DNA of 64,000 bases from Gracilariopsis chorda (Eukaryota; Rhodophyta; Florideophyceae; Gracilariales; Gracilariaceae): NCBI GenBank assembly GCA_003194525.1, contig NBIV01000141.1:62001-126000 (forward strand), in the 5' to 3' direction. Shown here one piece after another: positions 33,246-43,176 of this stretch. Within the stretch, counting starts at the first letter, position 1. Each line of letters begins with the position of its first letter. The position numbers and the translations under genes are program-made. The notes beneath the pieces were generated by a model. That model was given only the letters and a program-made list of their open reading frames with translations, was not told the origin of the DNA and ran no database searches.

Positions 33246-33906
33246 GAATTTCTAAACAGTGTTGCGAACTGTTTTTTTCACGTTGGCCGAAATGACGGCA
33301 TTTGTCCTGTCGGTTTGATCCCAAGATACTTCGTAGTTCTCGTCTCAAGGCGAAACTTTCGCTACGGAACTTATCATACGACAGATCAGGGCATTTGTTG
33401 CAGTTGATGCGATCCACATCTATGCACGGCCTTATTAATTTCGCCCCTCTCCCGCCGCGTGTTATATTATGGGCCAAACACGGTGCTCTTTCCCACCAGT
33501 CAAGCCTTGCTGGCTTCAGAGTTGTCTAGGTGGTGGTAGTGAACGAAATTTCGTTTGTGTCGCGTCTGCTTGTCACACTGGGTACCGTTGGTACCAACGG
33601 TAGGTGAACTCATCTGGTGTTGATGCCACTGCGCGCCGATGTGTCTTGCTCAAATGTCTTGAGATGAGACAGTGCCAATGGTGCTTGTCGTGTGCAAGTC
33701 AGTTCGTTCTTGCTCAGTCAGGCTCTGTGTTCACGTGCAGCTGCCGTCACTCGCTTCGCGGATCCAAACTGCCATCTCATCCCAATCGACAACCGTGATA
33801 TCGGAGAACTGCCATAAAAAGACCAACTCGCCTCCCCCTTCTCCCTCCAGCCCGTTCTCAGTCAATACAACCATCAGTTTACAGATCCAATTCAAGCTTC
33901 CATATT
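33246..33906 (+). promoter_or_regulatory. Haloperoxidase upstream region type A (copy 3)
   Basis: Near-identical to the complement of 10571-11231. TATA-like CATAAAAAG at 33813-33821 lies about 90 bp before the ATG. The homology starts about 50 bp inside the right end of the decayed Harbinger element's flank. Confidence 0.6.
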
Positions 33907-35736
33907 ATGGCATCCCAGTACAACCGCTTCACCGAGGCCTACAACGTCCGCCTTGAGGCTGCGACTTTGGCGAAGAATCGACCGCATCCCATCCACCTGG
34001 CCAATACAGAAGAGCTGCGATACCGCAGACCATTCGACTGCGAATTCCCAGGTCAGCCAAGTCACATCGCCAGTTATACCAAAGGTCTTCCCCATGATCC
34101 CAAAACTGGTCTCCTCATCAAGCCTAATGACTTCCAAACGTTTATCCGCGCGCTCGATGCGGGTGATGAGTTCAGTATCCGTGAAGTTCCGCTAGGCCCT
34201 CAGATCCCCGAGCCGCGTTTCATCTCTGGAATCGCTAGCACTCCGAAGGCAGACGGATCGCCCACCGACGTGCGTGCGTGGGAGTCCATGGCCGCCGGCA
34301 ACACCTATGGTCTGGAAGGTCCAGACGCTCAGGCCGTGACGATGCCGCCCGCCCCGGCGCTGGACAGTAAGGAGCTGGTTTATGAGATCAGTGAAAGCTA
34401 TTGGATGGCGTTAGTTCGTGATGTACCGTTCACGCGATTCGATGATGATGTGGTTCGCGATGCGGTGAGGTCGTTGAACCAGACGGAGTGGATTCGATTT
34501 CTGGCAAAGGGCGGACCGCTTCCGCCGTCGCTTTCCGATGCGCAACGCAAGCGCCTGCGCAAACCATTCACCATTGACACGGTGTTCCGTGGGGTAACCA
34601 AAGGCGATTTGGAGGGTCCGTACCTGTCACAGTTCATGCTGATCGGAAACAGTGGAATCGCGAATGGAAACAAGATCGAGGATGGTTTTGTCCAGTACGG
34701 TGCACACAGGGTGGACCAAAAAGTACGTGCCGTGGAGGATGGTCGCGATTACATGACCACTTTCAAGTCGTTTGTGGATGTGCAGAACGGCGCTGACGTT
34801 CGCGGTAGAGAGGTGTACAGCGACGGGTTCCGCTTCATAACTACTCCGCGTGATCTGACCACATATGTTCACTTTGACGCTCTGTACCAGGCGTACCTGA
34901 ACGCGTGTCTGATTCTTCTTGGGATGAAGGTTCCTTTCGATAAGGGTCTTCCGTTCCAACTTGATGATGATGTGGACAAGCAACAGACGTTCGCCACATT
35001 CGGTGGGCCGCACATTCTATCGCTAGTGACGGAGGTAGCTACGCGTGCTCTGAAGGCGGTGCGCTTCCAGAAATACAACGTGCACCGACGTCTTCGGCCG
35101 GAAGCGGTGGGAGGTCTCATTGAATACTACCACAACAATCCCGACTCTGAAATCGTTGCCGGCGTGAAGCCGTTGTACGAAGCTCTTGACAAGGACATGT
35201 TGAACCGCGTATCTATGCACAATGAATCACAGAACAAGCTGTGTGACGGTGACGTACCGAGAATGAGTGATTTTGAAGATGGCGAGAGCAGTGCCACACG
35301 TTTATTACCAATGGCATTTCCGGAGGGAAGTCCGATGCACCCGAGTTATGGTGCCGGTCATGCAGCTGTGGCAGGCGCGTGCGTGACAGTGTTGAAAGCG
35401 TTCTTCGATCATGGTTACGAACTACGCATGCTCGATGAAAACGGGAATATGGTGCCGTTCGCATTTGTTCCGACCCGGGACGGTCAGTCTTTGAAGAACG
35501 TGATTTCAGAGTACGGCAACAAGCCTTTAACAGTTGAGGGCGAGTTGAACAAGGTGTGTTCCAACATTAGTATCGGACGTAATTGGGCCGGTGTACACTA
35601 CTTCACTGACTACCGCGAGTCTATTACTCTCGGCGAAAAGATTGCGATTGGAATCTTGGAGGAACAGAAACTGACATATGGTGAGAACTTCTCCATGACA
35701 GTCCCGCTATTTGACGGCACGGTGTATCGCATTTAG
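33907..35736 (+). CDS. Vanadium-dependent haloperoxidase, copy 3
   Basis: 609 residues with all vanadate-site residues of copies 1 and 2. It differs from copy 2 at G135, Q142 and L509; none is a vanadate ligand, but L509 replaces a proline in a loop shortly after the HPSYGAGH motif. Q142 matches the residue I recall in Corallina enzymes (DAQ). The last 27 coding bases contain three synonymous changes and a different stop (TAG, not TAA), after which the 3' flank is unrelated to that of copies 1 and 2. Confidence 0.95.
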   Translation: MASQYNRFTEAYNVRLEAATLAKNRPHPIHLANTEELRYRRPFDCEFPGQPSHIASYTKGLPHDPKTGLLIKPNDFQTFIRALDAGDEFSIREVPLGPQIPEPRFISGIASTPKADGSPTDVRAWESMAAGNTYGLEGPDAQAVTMPPAPALDSKELVYEISESYWMALVRDVPFTRFDDDVVRDAVRSLNQTEWIRFLAKGGPLPPSLSDAQRKRLRKPFTIDTVFRGVTKGDLEGPYLSQFMLIGNSGIANGNKIEDGFVQYGAHRVDQKVRAVEDGRDYMTTFKSFVDVQNGADVRGREVYSDGFRFITTPRDLTTYVHFDALYQAYLNACLILLGMKVPFDKGLPFQLDDDVDKQQTFATFGGPHILSLVTEVATRALKAVRFQKYNVHRRLRPEAVGGLIEYYHNNPDSEIVAGVKPLYEALDKDMLNRVSMHNESQNKLCDGDVPRMSDFEDGESSATRLLPMAFPEGSPMHPSYGAGHAAVAGACVTVLKAFFDHGYELRMLDENGNMVPFAFVPTRDGQSLKNVISEYGNKPLTVEGELNKVCSNISIGRNWAGVHYFTDYRESITLGEKIAIGILEEQKLTYGENFSMTVPLFDGTVYRI

Positions 35737-36048
35737 AAAACGTTTGTGGTCCTCGCGACCATTCGCCTTCTAAGTTTCTCTGGTTTATCGATACCCTGCG
35801 TACCCTCGGGAGCAAGTCACAACACCTCTTCGCCATGGCAGAGTTGCTTTTGTACATGACTGGGCGGCATTCAGGTCGGACATGATACAGGCATGACTGA
35901 CAGAGTTATCAATATAGAGCGCTTACTCTACTCTCAGTAAAAGAGAAATGAAGTATACCTGAAATACCCTTGGAAAGCAACCTTATAACCTTTAGCTTAG
36001 TGGTCGCTTGGCGGGAATGGCTATGTGGACAAAACTCCCTTCAGAGAC
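35737..36048. other. Intergenic, 3' flanks of two convergent genes
   Basis: Between haloperoxidase copy 3 and the convergent glycosyltransferase. It must hold both 3' ends. I see no clear polyadenylation signal or repeat. Confidence 0.4.
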
Positions 36049-37904
36049 TTAGCGACCGGCCTTGACCGACTCCATCCACGGGATGGTCTCGTACCCCATA
36101 CGTTCCAAGGCGGTTCTGACGGTGTCAACAAGTCGAGTGACGTTGACAACGACGTTGATGTTCTTCACCTCGGCGCACGGGTTGAAGAAGTGTGGCGTCT
36201 TTTTCCCGCATTTTTCCTTGTAATACTCTTCAGTCTTGTCTAGATGGCAGAAGTCAGTACTGATTGCTTTCACAAATACAAGAGAGATAGGGAGAGAGAG
36301 ATTGTTTCAAACGTACTAGCTGGTTTCATGCTCTGTATCTCGTAGTACCATATCTTACACGATTCGGCGAGCAAGTTGAAAGCGTAGTCCGTATATCCCA
36401 CCGGCATAATCTCAATCAAGGCGCTAAACAAAACGCATTGGCGTAAGTGATAAGGAAATGAGTGAGCCATAACTGAGGAAGAAACAACTTACCTATGCCT
36501 GGGCATATAAATCTGTCCCATCGACTGTGAACCGTGCGGCGTAATCAAAACGCCCACGTCGGAAAAGAAGCGAACATGCTGTTCCGCAGTTGCTACAGCG
36601 TCGGTATAAACGACGTCAACCGCAACTCCATACTTCTCAAAGGAGTTTCTCAAGGCGTGCTCCACCTCGTCCAAATTCTCAATGGAGCGTGTTCGATGTC
36701 GTTGATAAACCACCACCCGTTTAGGTGGTTGCGGGAAATACACGCGGCCTACACGTTTTGGATTTCTACTGATACCGAAAAACTGGTGCGCTCTTTGACG
36801 GAGATAGCGACATACGCGTTCATGTGCACCATTACCGATTTTAGCACCGACAGTTAGTTTGGCGGTGCACACAAGGTTAACTTGCGAGTTGTTAATAAAG
36901 TCATGATGAAAGAGCAATTGAGATTGTTGGGTCAGTTCCGGATAGGCTTTTAACAATGGTTCAGTATGTCGCGGTTGTGTAGACGATTGTTTCATCTGAG
37001 CCGAAGTGTAGCTGGGATACAAATTGGACAGATTCTTTCTCAAAATGAGTGCATAGTTGAGTCGATTCACATCGCGACCAGTCTGGATCTCAAAATCACG
37101 GCGCGACTGCGGCAGGTAGATGTGTTCAAAAGTGCGTTGAAAGGGGGATGTGAAGGAGCGCAGGGACGAATGGTCGGCTGGAGAGGGGTTGAGCGAGAGG
37201 GAGGTTTCGAAGAGATAAAGGTCAAGTAACCAGATAACTTCCTTAATAAGATGGTTATTATGATTGTTGTTGACGTAATCGAGGTCAACAAGCGAGAGGG
37301 ACGGGTACCATTGGACGGAGGAGAGGTTGAAAGAAGAGTACAGAAAAGAGGAGTTTCGGTAGGTGGCAGAGAAACAAGTGCGCTGTGGGGACTCTGTGTC
37401 GTTTCGAAGGGGCCAGTCTCTGGCTGAAAAATAGCGCGGATCGGAAGTGATGTGGCGTCTTTGACACCACGAGTCGGAGCGAAGACGGTGTGCATCAGGT
37501 TTGTGATCGTCGATGAGCAAGAAATGAGGGCGACCTAATGGCTGTTCGGAGGTTACATTAGCGCAGACGAAACCGTCAAACACGCAGGTTTGCGCGCCTT
37601 CCTTAAACTCACGACAGGCGGTACGGACGGTTCTCACGGTGGCGTTGGCATCGTGGCGACGCAGGTGATCAAGCCACGCGCGCGGGTCGGAGAGAGAGCG
37701 GGTGCGCTCCAGAAAGTGGGCGTCGAGAAGGGCGGGCGTGAGGCGGGACTCGGGGTAGAAACGGCTCAGAAGCGAGGACGACGGCAGTGAAAGCTGAAGC
37801 GTGAACAGCAACAAACTGACGGCAAGAGCCGCGAACAGCATGAGCAATGGGCGAAGAGGGAGACGCGGACGCGCAGCGGCAGGGGCCGCCTTGGAGCGTT
37901 GCAT
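36049..37904 (-). CDS. GT61-type (DUF563) Golgi glycosyltransferase
   Basis: Type II membrane enzyme that would transfer a sugar to a glycan in the Golgi lumen; GT61 members include xylosyl-, arabinosyl- and GlcNAc-transferases. Three exons join in frame: 37904-36493, 36423-36317 and 36239-36049, with GTAAGT and GTACGT donors and TTTAG/TCTAG acceptors, giving 569 residues. Residues about 18-38 form the membrane anchor. The luminal part has many N-glycosylation sequons, and its C-terminal half has the GT61 signature across the first junction: VLITPHGSQSMGQIYMPRH, then SALIEIMP. The donor and acceptor sugars cannot be told. Confidence 0.75.
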
Positions 37905-38230
37905 GGTTGTGGGCCGTGACGGGTGAGACTGGCGGCAGCTGCGGAGATATGAGTCACCTCAGGTGCCTGGACCGTGCATTTGGCAGCTGAGCGACGTCTC
38001 GGAGCTTGCGCACTTGATATCCTGATGCAAGTTGGGGGCGTGGGGGGGAGGTGTTGTATTATTGTAACAACAAGGGTCAGCGGTAGCGATCCTAACCTTC
38101 AATCCTCATATTACCAAAGGGTTACCGAAGGGTTAGCGGTACCTTGTTAGTACCAAGTTGGTAACCCTTTACCCAGGGTAAAGCGCTAACTGCTACAGTT
38201 GGTATAGTTGCCCTACGTCCTACGCACGAT
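37905..38230. other. Upstream region of the GT61 gene
   Basis: No gene. A small imperfect hairpin uses AAAGGGTTACC (about 38116) and GGTAACCCTTT (about 38160). Nothing else is recognised. Confidence 0.4.
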
Positions 38231-38232
38231 TA

Positions 38233-38544
38233 GAGGAATTACGCAGTACGAAATTCGTATCTTTTTCGTGGTAACTTCTCACGTGTTTACGCAACACGAA
38301 ATTCGTACCCTGGACAGAATGAACATCTTTCCACGGGTCGTCCGTGGCTGCCCATATGCCACCCACCAGATTACAAGATTCAATCAGTTGCCATCTTTAT
38401 ATAGCACAGCTACGAAAAACAGTTTCGTATCTTTCTGATATCTACGACAACAAATTTCGTATCTCAATCTGTTTTTCGTACCCTGTACTGCGTGTCATAC
38501 GTTTCTACGAAAAACGCTACGAATTTCGTGCTGCGTAATTCCTC
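38233..38544. mobile_element. MITE with TA duplication, Tc1/mariner-like
   Basis: 312 bp without a coding frame. Terminal inverted repeats of about 36 bp begin GAGGAATTACGCAG and continue with ACGAAATTCGTA, with two mismatches and one indel between ends. TA flanks both sides (38231-38232, 38545-38546). The motif ACGAAATTCGTA or close variants recurs inside. One end of a second copy is at 53964. Confidence 0.75.
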
Positions 38545-38546
38545 TA

Positions 38547-39404
38547 TTGCTAGCAATCTTGCCCTTTTACTGTTGTGAAGATAACGCATACATACTGTAC
38601 TAACACACATACGTACAACTTGGACACGGCACTACGGAGGCGGACGTGGACGTAGGACGTGTTCATTGTGCTCTGAAGACGGACGTGGAAGGAGAACGCC
38701 TTGATTGTACGCTAGTAACCGAAGAGTCGCGTAGTAACCTTAAAAAAGCCACCCACCTACCGGAGCCAAGGGAGGCTCCCGCCGCAGACTTGTGCCCATC
38801 TCTACTTGTTGCATAAAGTTGCAAACCCTACCAACGGTACACTGCGCAACTTCGAGGCTATGAACATCACTAACGTTTCTGACCCCAGCCACAACTGTAC
38901 CAACGGTACGAAGGTACAGTTCGAATCAACACGAGCTCTGTACGGTCTTTAAGCCGCGGCGAATCGAAGGCGCGCACTCACCGCGCGAGAATTCTACCCG
39001 CCACGTCACGCGCGTCCTCATTGCCGCCCTTCCAGCAGCGCGCTGCGTCCACACGCGCTGCCCCCCCCGCGCGCTGTCCAAGTGTGCACGGCTTACACCA
39101 CCCTCCTCTGTGGCCACGCTTCAATTTGCGTCCATTTTCGACGCGCGCGCGTGCGCGACGACGCGCCACGTTGCCGCGCGCGGCTTACATGATCCCCCTG
39201 CATCGCGTCCTCACATACCGCCTTTGAAGTGATCGCTGATCCATCACCCGTCTCATGCCGCACGCCAGCTGCCAGCTGCCTCTTTGTGCGTTCGCCGCGT
39301 ATCTACAGTAGATACTGACTGTGCGACGCCATCGCTTCATATCGAAACGATACACCAAAGCATCATCGTCGTCATGGATTCCTCTTCGCCGCTCCGAATC
39401 TGTC
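38547..39404. other. Intergenic, upstream of cysteine-rich gene 1
   Basis: No gene is supported. Bases 39000-39200 are strongly GC-rich with CGCG repeats. Open frames there overlap on both strands and follow from base composition. Confidence 0.4.
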
Positions 39405-39515
39405 TATAAAACCCAACCCCCGCCATTCCCGAACCCCCCCATTCCGCTCCTCTTGTCCACCCCCACTCATCCACCCCCACTCGTCAACCCCAACTCAAGC
39501 CTCCCCCCCCCCCCC
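39405..39515 (+). promoter_or_regulatory. TATA box and C-tract of cysteine-rich gene 1
   Basis: TATAAAA at 39405-39411, 164 bp before the ATG. The leader is very C-rich and contains a run of 13 Cs (39503-39515). Leader length and the C-run are seen directly; transcription start is inferred. Confidence 0.6.
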
Positions 39516-39574
39516 TAGCTCTAACAACAAACCGTGTGTCACTTGTCTTGTTCGAACCTAACTTTCTTCGAGCC

Positions 39575-40396
39575 ATGACTTCATTAACTCTCCTCTCACT
39601 CACCGTGCTGCTTACCGTCTTCGCATCCGTTGCATGCGCCACCCAGCCCCTCGGTTCAATCTGTGCGACAGACTCTGCCTGTGCGTCCGGTCTGTACTGT
39701 CTGGGACAAAGCGGCATTAAGAAATGCATGCCCGGTCAGAAACTGGGTTCCAAATGCGGACCCGATCCGTGGTGGAACTGTCAACCCGGCCTCCACTGCC
39801 TAGGAGAAACCGACCGCAAGTGTGTCCCAGGAAAGCCCATGGGCATGGAATGTCGAGCAGATCCGTGGTGGAGCTGTCAACCGGGGCTGTATTGTCTCGG
39901 ATCCAATGGCACCAAACGCTGCGTGCCTGGAAAGCCTGTTGGTATGGAATGTGCCGCCGACCCGTGGTGGAGTTGTCAGCCTCCGCTTCACTGCCTTGGT
40001 CAAGATGGTAAGAAGAAGTGTGTGCCTGGTAAACCGGCGGGTATGCCCTGTGCCGCTGACCCGTGGTGGACTTGTCGACCGGGCTTGCACTGTCTCGGAC
40101 AGAATGGAGTCAAGAAATGTGCACCTGGAAAAAACGTCGGTATGGAATGTGGCCCCGATCCGTGGTGGAGTTGTAAACCGGGCTTGACTTGTGTCAGTGG
40201 CAAGTGTTACAAGCAGGTTGGAAAGGGTATGCCTTGCGCAGCTCGTGACGTCGCTTGTGCAACCGGTCTCAAGTGCGCTGGAAAGGTCGATAAGCAGTAC
40301 TGCGTCGTGCCGAAGAAAAAGGGTATGGCCTGTGGATGGGACCCGTATTGGACCTGTGAGGACGGACTGTCGTGTGAGAGCAACGTGTGTGTGTGA
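39575..40396 (+). CDS. Secreted cysteine-rich DPWW-repeat protein 1
   Basis: 273 residues from the ATG at 39575 (good GCCATGA context; the frame runs on upstream only through a GTG). A signal peptide (TSLTLLSLTVLLTVFASVACA) is followed by tandem modules of about 35 residues with the pattern C-x-DPWW-x-C-x-PGLxCLG-xxGxKxC-xPGK-xxGMxC. Five DPWW/C modules are near-identical, a sixth degenerate one (DPYW) ends the protein, and the first lacks DPWW. Even Cys spacing implies disulfide-bonded domains outside the cell. I recognise no named family; the spacing is only loosely like small Cys-rich folds of the Dickkopf/colipase kind. A larger paralogue follows 1 kb downstream. Confidence 0.85.
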   Translation: MTSLTLLSLTVLLTVFASVACATQPLGSICATDSACASGLYCLGQSGIKKCMPGQKLGSKCGPDPWWNCQPGLHCLGETDRKCVPGKPMGMECRADPWWSCQPGLYCLGSNGTKRCVPGKPVGMECAADPWWSCQPPLHCLGQDGKKKCVPGKPAGMPCAADPWWTCRPGLHCLGQNGVKKCAPGKNVGMECGPDPWWSCKPGLTCVSGKCYKQVGKGMPCAARDVACATGLKCAGKVDKQYCVVPKKKGMACGWDPYWTCEDGLSCESNVCV

Positions 40397-41312
40397 GTCG
40401 CTCTCTACTAGAGCCATATCTTCGTGATCAATATTACCTGTACCTTTGTACGATTCTTTTTCGATTCGTTTAATCACTTAACGTTGCAATGAATTAACAA
40501 ACCATTCGTCTTTACGTCGCCTCGTAAAGATTGCCTACCTCTCACATTGTTAACAATACATAAGCTAACTCTCTTCGGCAAAGCTATCCATCGTCTGCCC
40601 ATCACGACAATTGCGACGTGTTTAGCGGAAGCAAACGACTGATGTACCGTTAGAACTGCGTTTACTCTTCCCAAACGTGAACATGACAGTACCGCAGTAG
40701 CGAGTCACAAGTTTGATTATTTTTTACGATTTCGTTTACGATCGCTGCAGTTGTGACACGTCAGCTTGCAGTCCGCAGCTATGGCAAACAGTGTATAGTG
40801 ACCAACGGTAGCCTAACCCTCTTACCTTCCCGCCCATACTGTGGTGACTGTCCGTCGCATATCTTCACGTTTGATGACGAACTTTCGTCACCTTATCCAG
40901 CTATGGTGGAGGAAGGAAATCGTGCGTGTGGAAATGTGTGTACGTGGCGTTAAACGTCAGCAATGACGTGGCACTTTTGAAAACCACTATCCACATCATA
41001 CACGCATGAAGGATTACACGTGTCCACCTCACTGTTTACAGCTCCCAACGGCTTGCCGCAACCGTAGCGCGCAGTCAGCCAGTGCGTTAGCGTCTGAATC
41101 TCCCGCCCCAACCGCAATTACGTCTTCGTACTACCAAGACGTCAGCAGTTCGTACCTGCCCCGAATGCGCAGAAACCACAGTCCGTTTTACCGAATCTGC
41201 GCACCAACACGGCCCGATGTTCACCTACGTATCTTCCCGTTCTTCGTTTCGTCTGTACGGGGGTTTGCTGGCTGCCACTTCCCCATCCGCACCCTGATGG
41301 TGTCATGGCGCC
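40397..41312. other. Intergenic between cysteine-rich paralogues
   Basis: No gene or repeat recognised. It holds the 3' end of gene 1 and the promoter of gene 2. Confidence 0.4.
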
Positions 41313-41319
41313 TTATAAA
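41313..41319 (+). promoter_or_regulatory. TATA box of cysteine-rich gene 2
   Basis: TTATAAA, about 80 bp before the ATG at 41398 and about 100 bp before the ATG at 41419. Confidence 0.6.
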
Positions 41320-41397
41320 CGCCGTCTCTTTCGGCGCGTTTCCTTCTCTTCGTCCGATGCATTCTCTTTCTCTTTTCCTTGAGTCGTGCTTATCATC

Positions 41398-43176
41398 ATG
41401 AATCTTCTTTCCTTTCAGATGCGTCATGTCCTTTTGCTTGCGGTTTCTATCGCAGTTTGTTTCACTCTCGTCGATGCTGCCGATGCATTACCTCTTGGTT
41501 CGGAATGTACTGCTACCCCTGACAAGTGTGAATCCGGTCTCTTCTGCCTTGGTGATCATACCCTTAAGAAGTGCGTACACGGCAAAACACAAGATATGAA
41601 ATGTCAGCCGGATCCATTCTGGAACTGTCAACCACACCTGCATTGCCTCAGCGCCGTTTGTAAACCCAAACTGTCTCATGGTGAAGAGTGTCATCCCGAT
41701 GGCATCCCGTGTCAGACCGGTCTGTATTGTCTCGGTGGTGGTGGTGTTAAGAAGTGTGTGCATGGAAAGAAGGAGCAAATGAAATGCCAACCCGATCCGT
41801 ATTGGAGTTGCCAACCGCATCTACACTGCGTCGACTCTGTTTGCAAACCCAAGCCATTACCGCTGGGAGAGCACTGTCATCCCGACAGTATTCCTTGTGA
41901 GTCTGGTCTGCACTGTCTCGGTGGTGGTAATGTGAAGAAGTGTGTGGAAGGAAAGACAGAGGATATGAAATGCCAACCCGATCCATTCTGGAGTTGTCAA
42001 CCGCATCTGCACTGCGTGGAATCCGTTTGTAAGCCCAAGCCACTCCAGCTAGGTGAAGTCTGCCATCCTGACGGCGCTCCATGCCAATCCGGTCTGTACT
42101 GTCTTGGCGGCGGTACCGTTAAGAAGTGCGTACACGGGAAGCCAAAGGGTATGAAGTGTCAGCTGGATCCCTTCTGGAGCTGTCAGCCACATTTGACCTG
42201 CATAAACGGTCTCTGCGAACCGAAGCCTGTTCCCTTGGGCGAAGTATGTGATCCTTATGGAGTCCCATGTGAAGAGGGCCTGTTCTGTTTGGGACACTCC
42301 GTGAAAAAGTGTGTAGAGGGCAAGCCTGTAGGTATGCCTTGTGCTCCTGATCCATTCTGGTCTTGTCGGCCGGGTTTGCAGTGTGTGGCAAAGAAATGTG
42401 AACCGAAACCTCTTCCTGAAGGTGAGGTTTGCGAAACAGATGGTATTCCATGTGAATCTGGCCTCTTCTGTCTAGGAGACACCGTGAAGAAGTGCGTTAA
42501 AGGAAGGGACGCTGGTATGCAATGCAAGCCGGATCCGTTCTGGTATTGCAAACCTCACTTGCAATGTGTGAACAACAAGTGCAAGCCAAAGCCGCTTGCA
42601 CTCGGACAAGTTTGTGAACCGCATGGTGTCCCGTGTAAGGACGGCCTGTTTTGCCTTGGCGACAAAGTTAAGAAATGTGTTGAAGGGAAGCAAAGCGGCA
42701 TGCACTGTGAACTAAATTCTGAGCCATCTCACTTCTGTAGACCGCCTCTGCTATGCACTGACAACATCTGCAAGCCTAAGCCTCTCGCAGCCGGTGAAGT
42801 CTGCACAAGGAACGGCGCCACTTGTCAAAAAGGTCTCTTCTGTCTTGGACGAGGTGTCAAAAAGTGCGTATACGGACGAGATCCAGGTCAGTACTGTGGC
42901 TATAAAGCGCGGAATAGCTGCAAACCAGGGTTGGCTTGCGCTCGTTTCAGACACAAAAGAATCTGCATCAGTATTGGTGGAACAGGAGAGAAATGTGGAT
43001 ATAGGATTCATACCATTTGCAAAAAGGGACTTCGGTGTGGGGGTCGCTGGTTTGGAAGATGCTACCAACGTGGGGGGAGAGGTGCTGCCTGCGATCGCAA
43101 GAAACACAAGCTTTGTAAGCAATGGCTGGTTTGCCGGCGAGGTTATTGCGAGGGGCGAGGGCGGAAAAGACACTGA
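41398..43176 (+). CDS. Secreted cysteine-rich DPFW-repeat protein 2
   Basis: About 592 residues from ATG 41398; ATG 41419 (585 residues, MRHVLLLAVSIAVCFTLVDA) gives a cleaner signal peptide. The bases before it, CTTTCCTTTCAG, resemble a splice acceptor, so a 5'-leader intron is possible. Eight tandem modules of about 60 residues follow, each C-x4-DGxPC-xxGLxCLG-xVKKC-VxGK-xxMxC-xPDPFWxC-xPHLxCV-xxxC-KPKPL, with 8 cysteines. Modules 7 and 8 lose DPFW. A basic Cys-rich tail (last about 65 residues, ending RGYCEGRGRKRH) differs from the modules. It is a paralogue of the 39575 gene. An extracellular structural or defence role is inferred. Confidence 0.88.
   Translation: MNLLSFQMRHVLLLAVSIAVCFTLVDAADALPLGSECTATPDKCESGLFCLGDHTLKKCVHGKTQDMKCQPDPFWNCQPHLHCLSAVCKPKLSHGEECHPDGIPCQTGLYCLGGGGVKKCVHGKKEQMKCQPDPYWSCQPHLHCVDSVCKPKPLPLGEHCHPDSIPCESGLHCLGGGNVKKCVEGKTEDMKCQPDPFWSCQPHLHCVESVCKPKPLQLGEVCHPDGAPCQSGLYCLGGGTVKKCVHGKPKGMKCQLDPFWSCQPHLTCINGLCEPKPVPLGEVCDPYGVPCEEGLFCLGHSVKKCVEGKPVGMPCAPDPFWSCRPGLQCVAKKCEPKPLPEGEVCETDGIPCESGLFCLGDTVKKCVKGRDAGMQCKPDPFWYCKPHLQCVNNKCKPKPLALGQVCEPHGVPCKDGLFCLGDKVKKCVEGKQSGMHCELNSEPSHFCRPPLLCTDNICKPKPLAAGEVCTRNGATCQKGLFCLGRGVKKCVYGRDPGQYCGYKARNSCKPGLACARFRHKRICISIGGTGEKCGYRIHTICKKGLRCGGRWFGRCYQRGGRGAACDRKKHKLCKQWLVCRRGYCEGRGRKRH

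Noticed and set aside
39000-39200. GC-rich region as a gene or CpG-type promoter
   Set aside because: No coding signature; TATA and leader of the next gene lie further right, so function is not supported.
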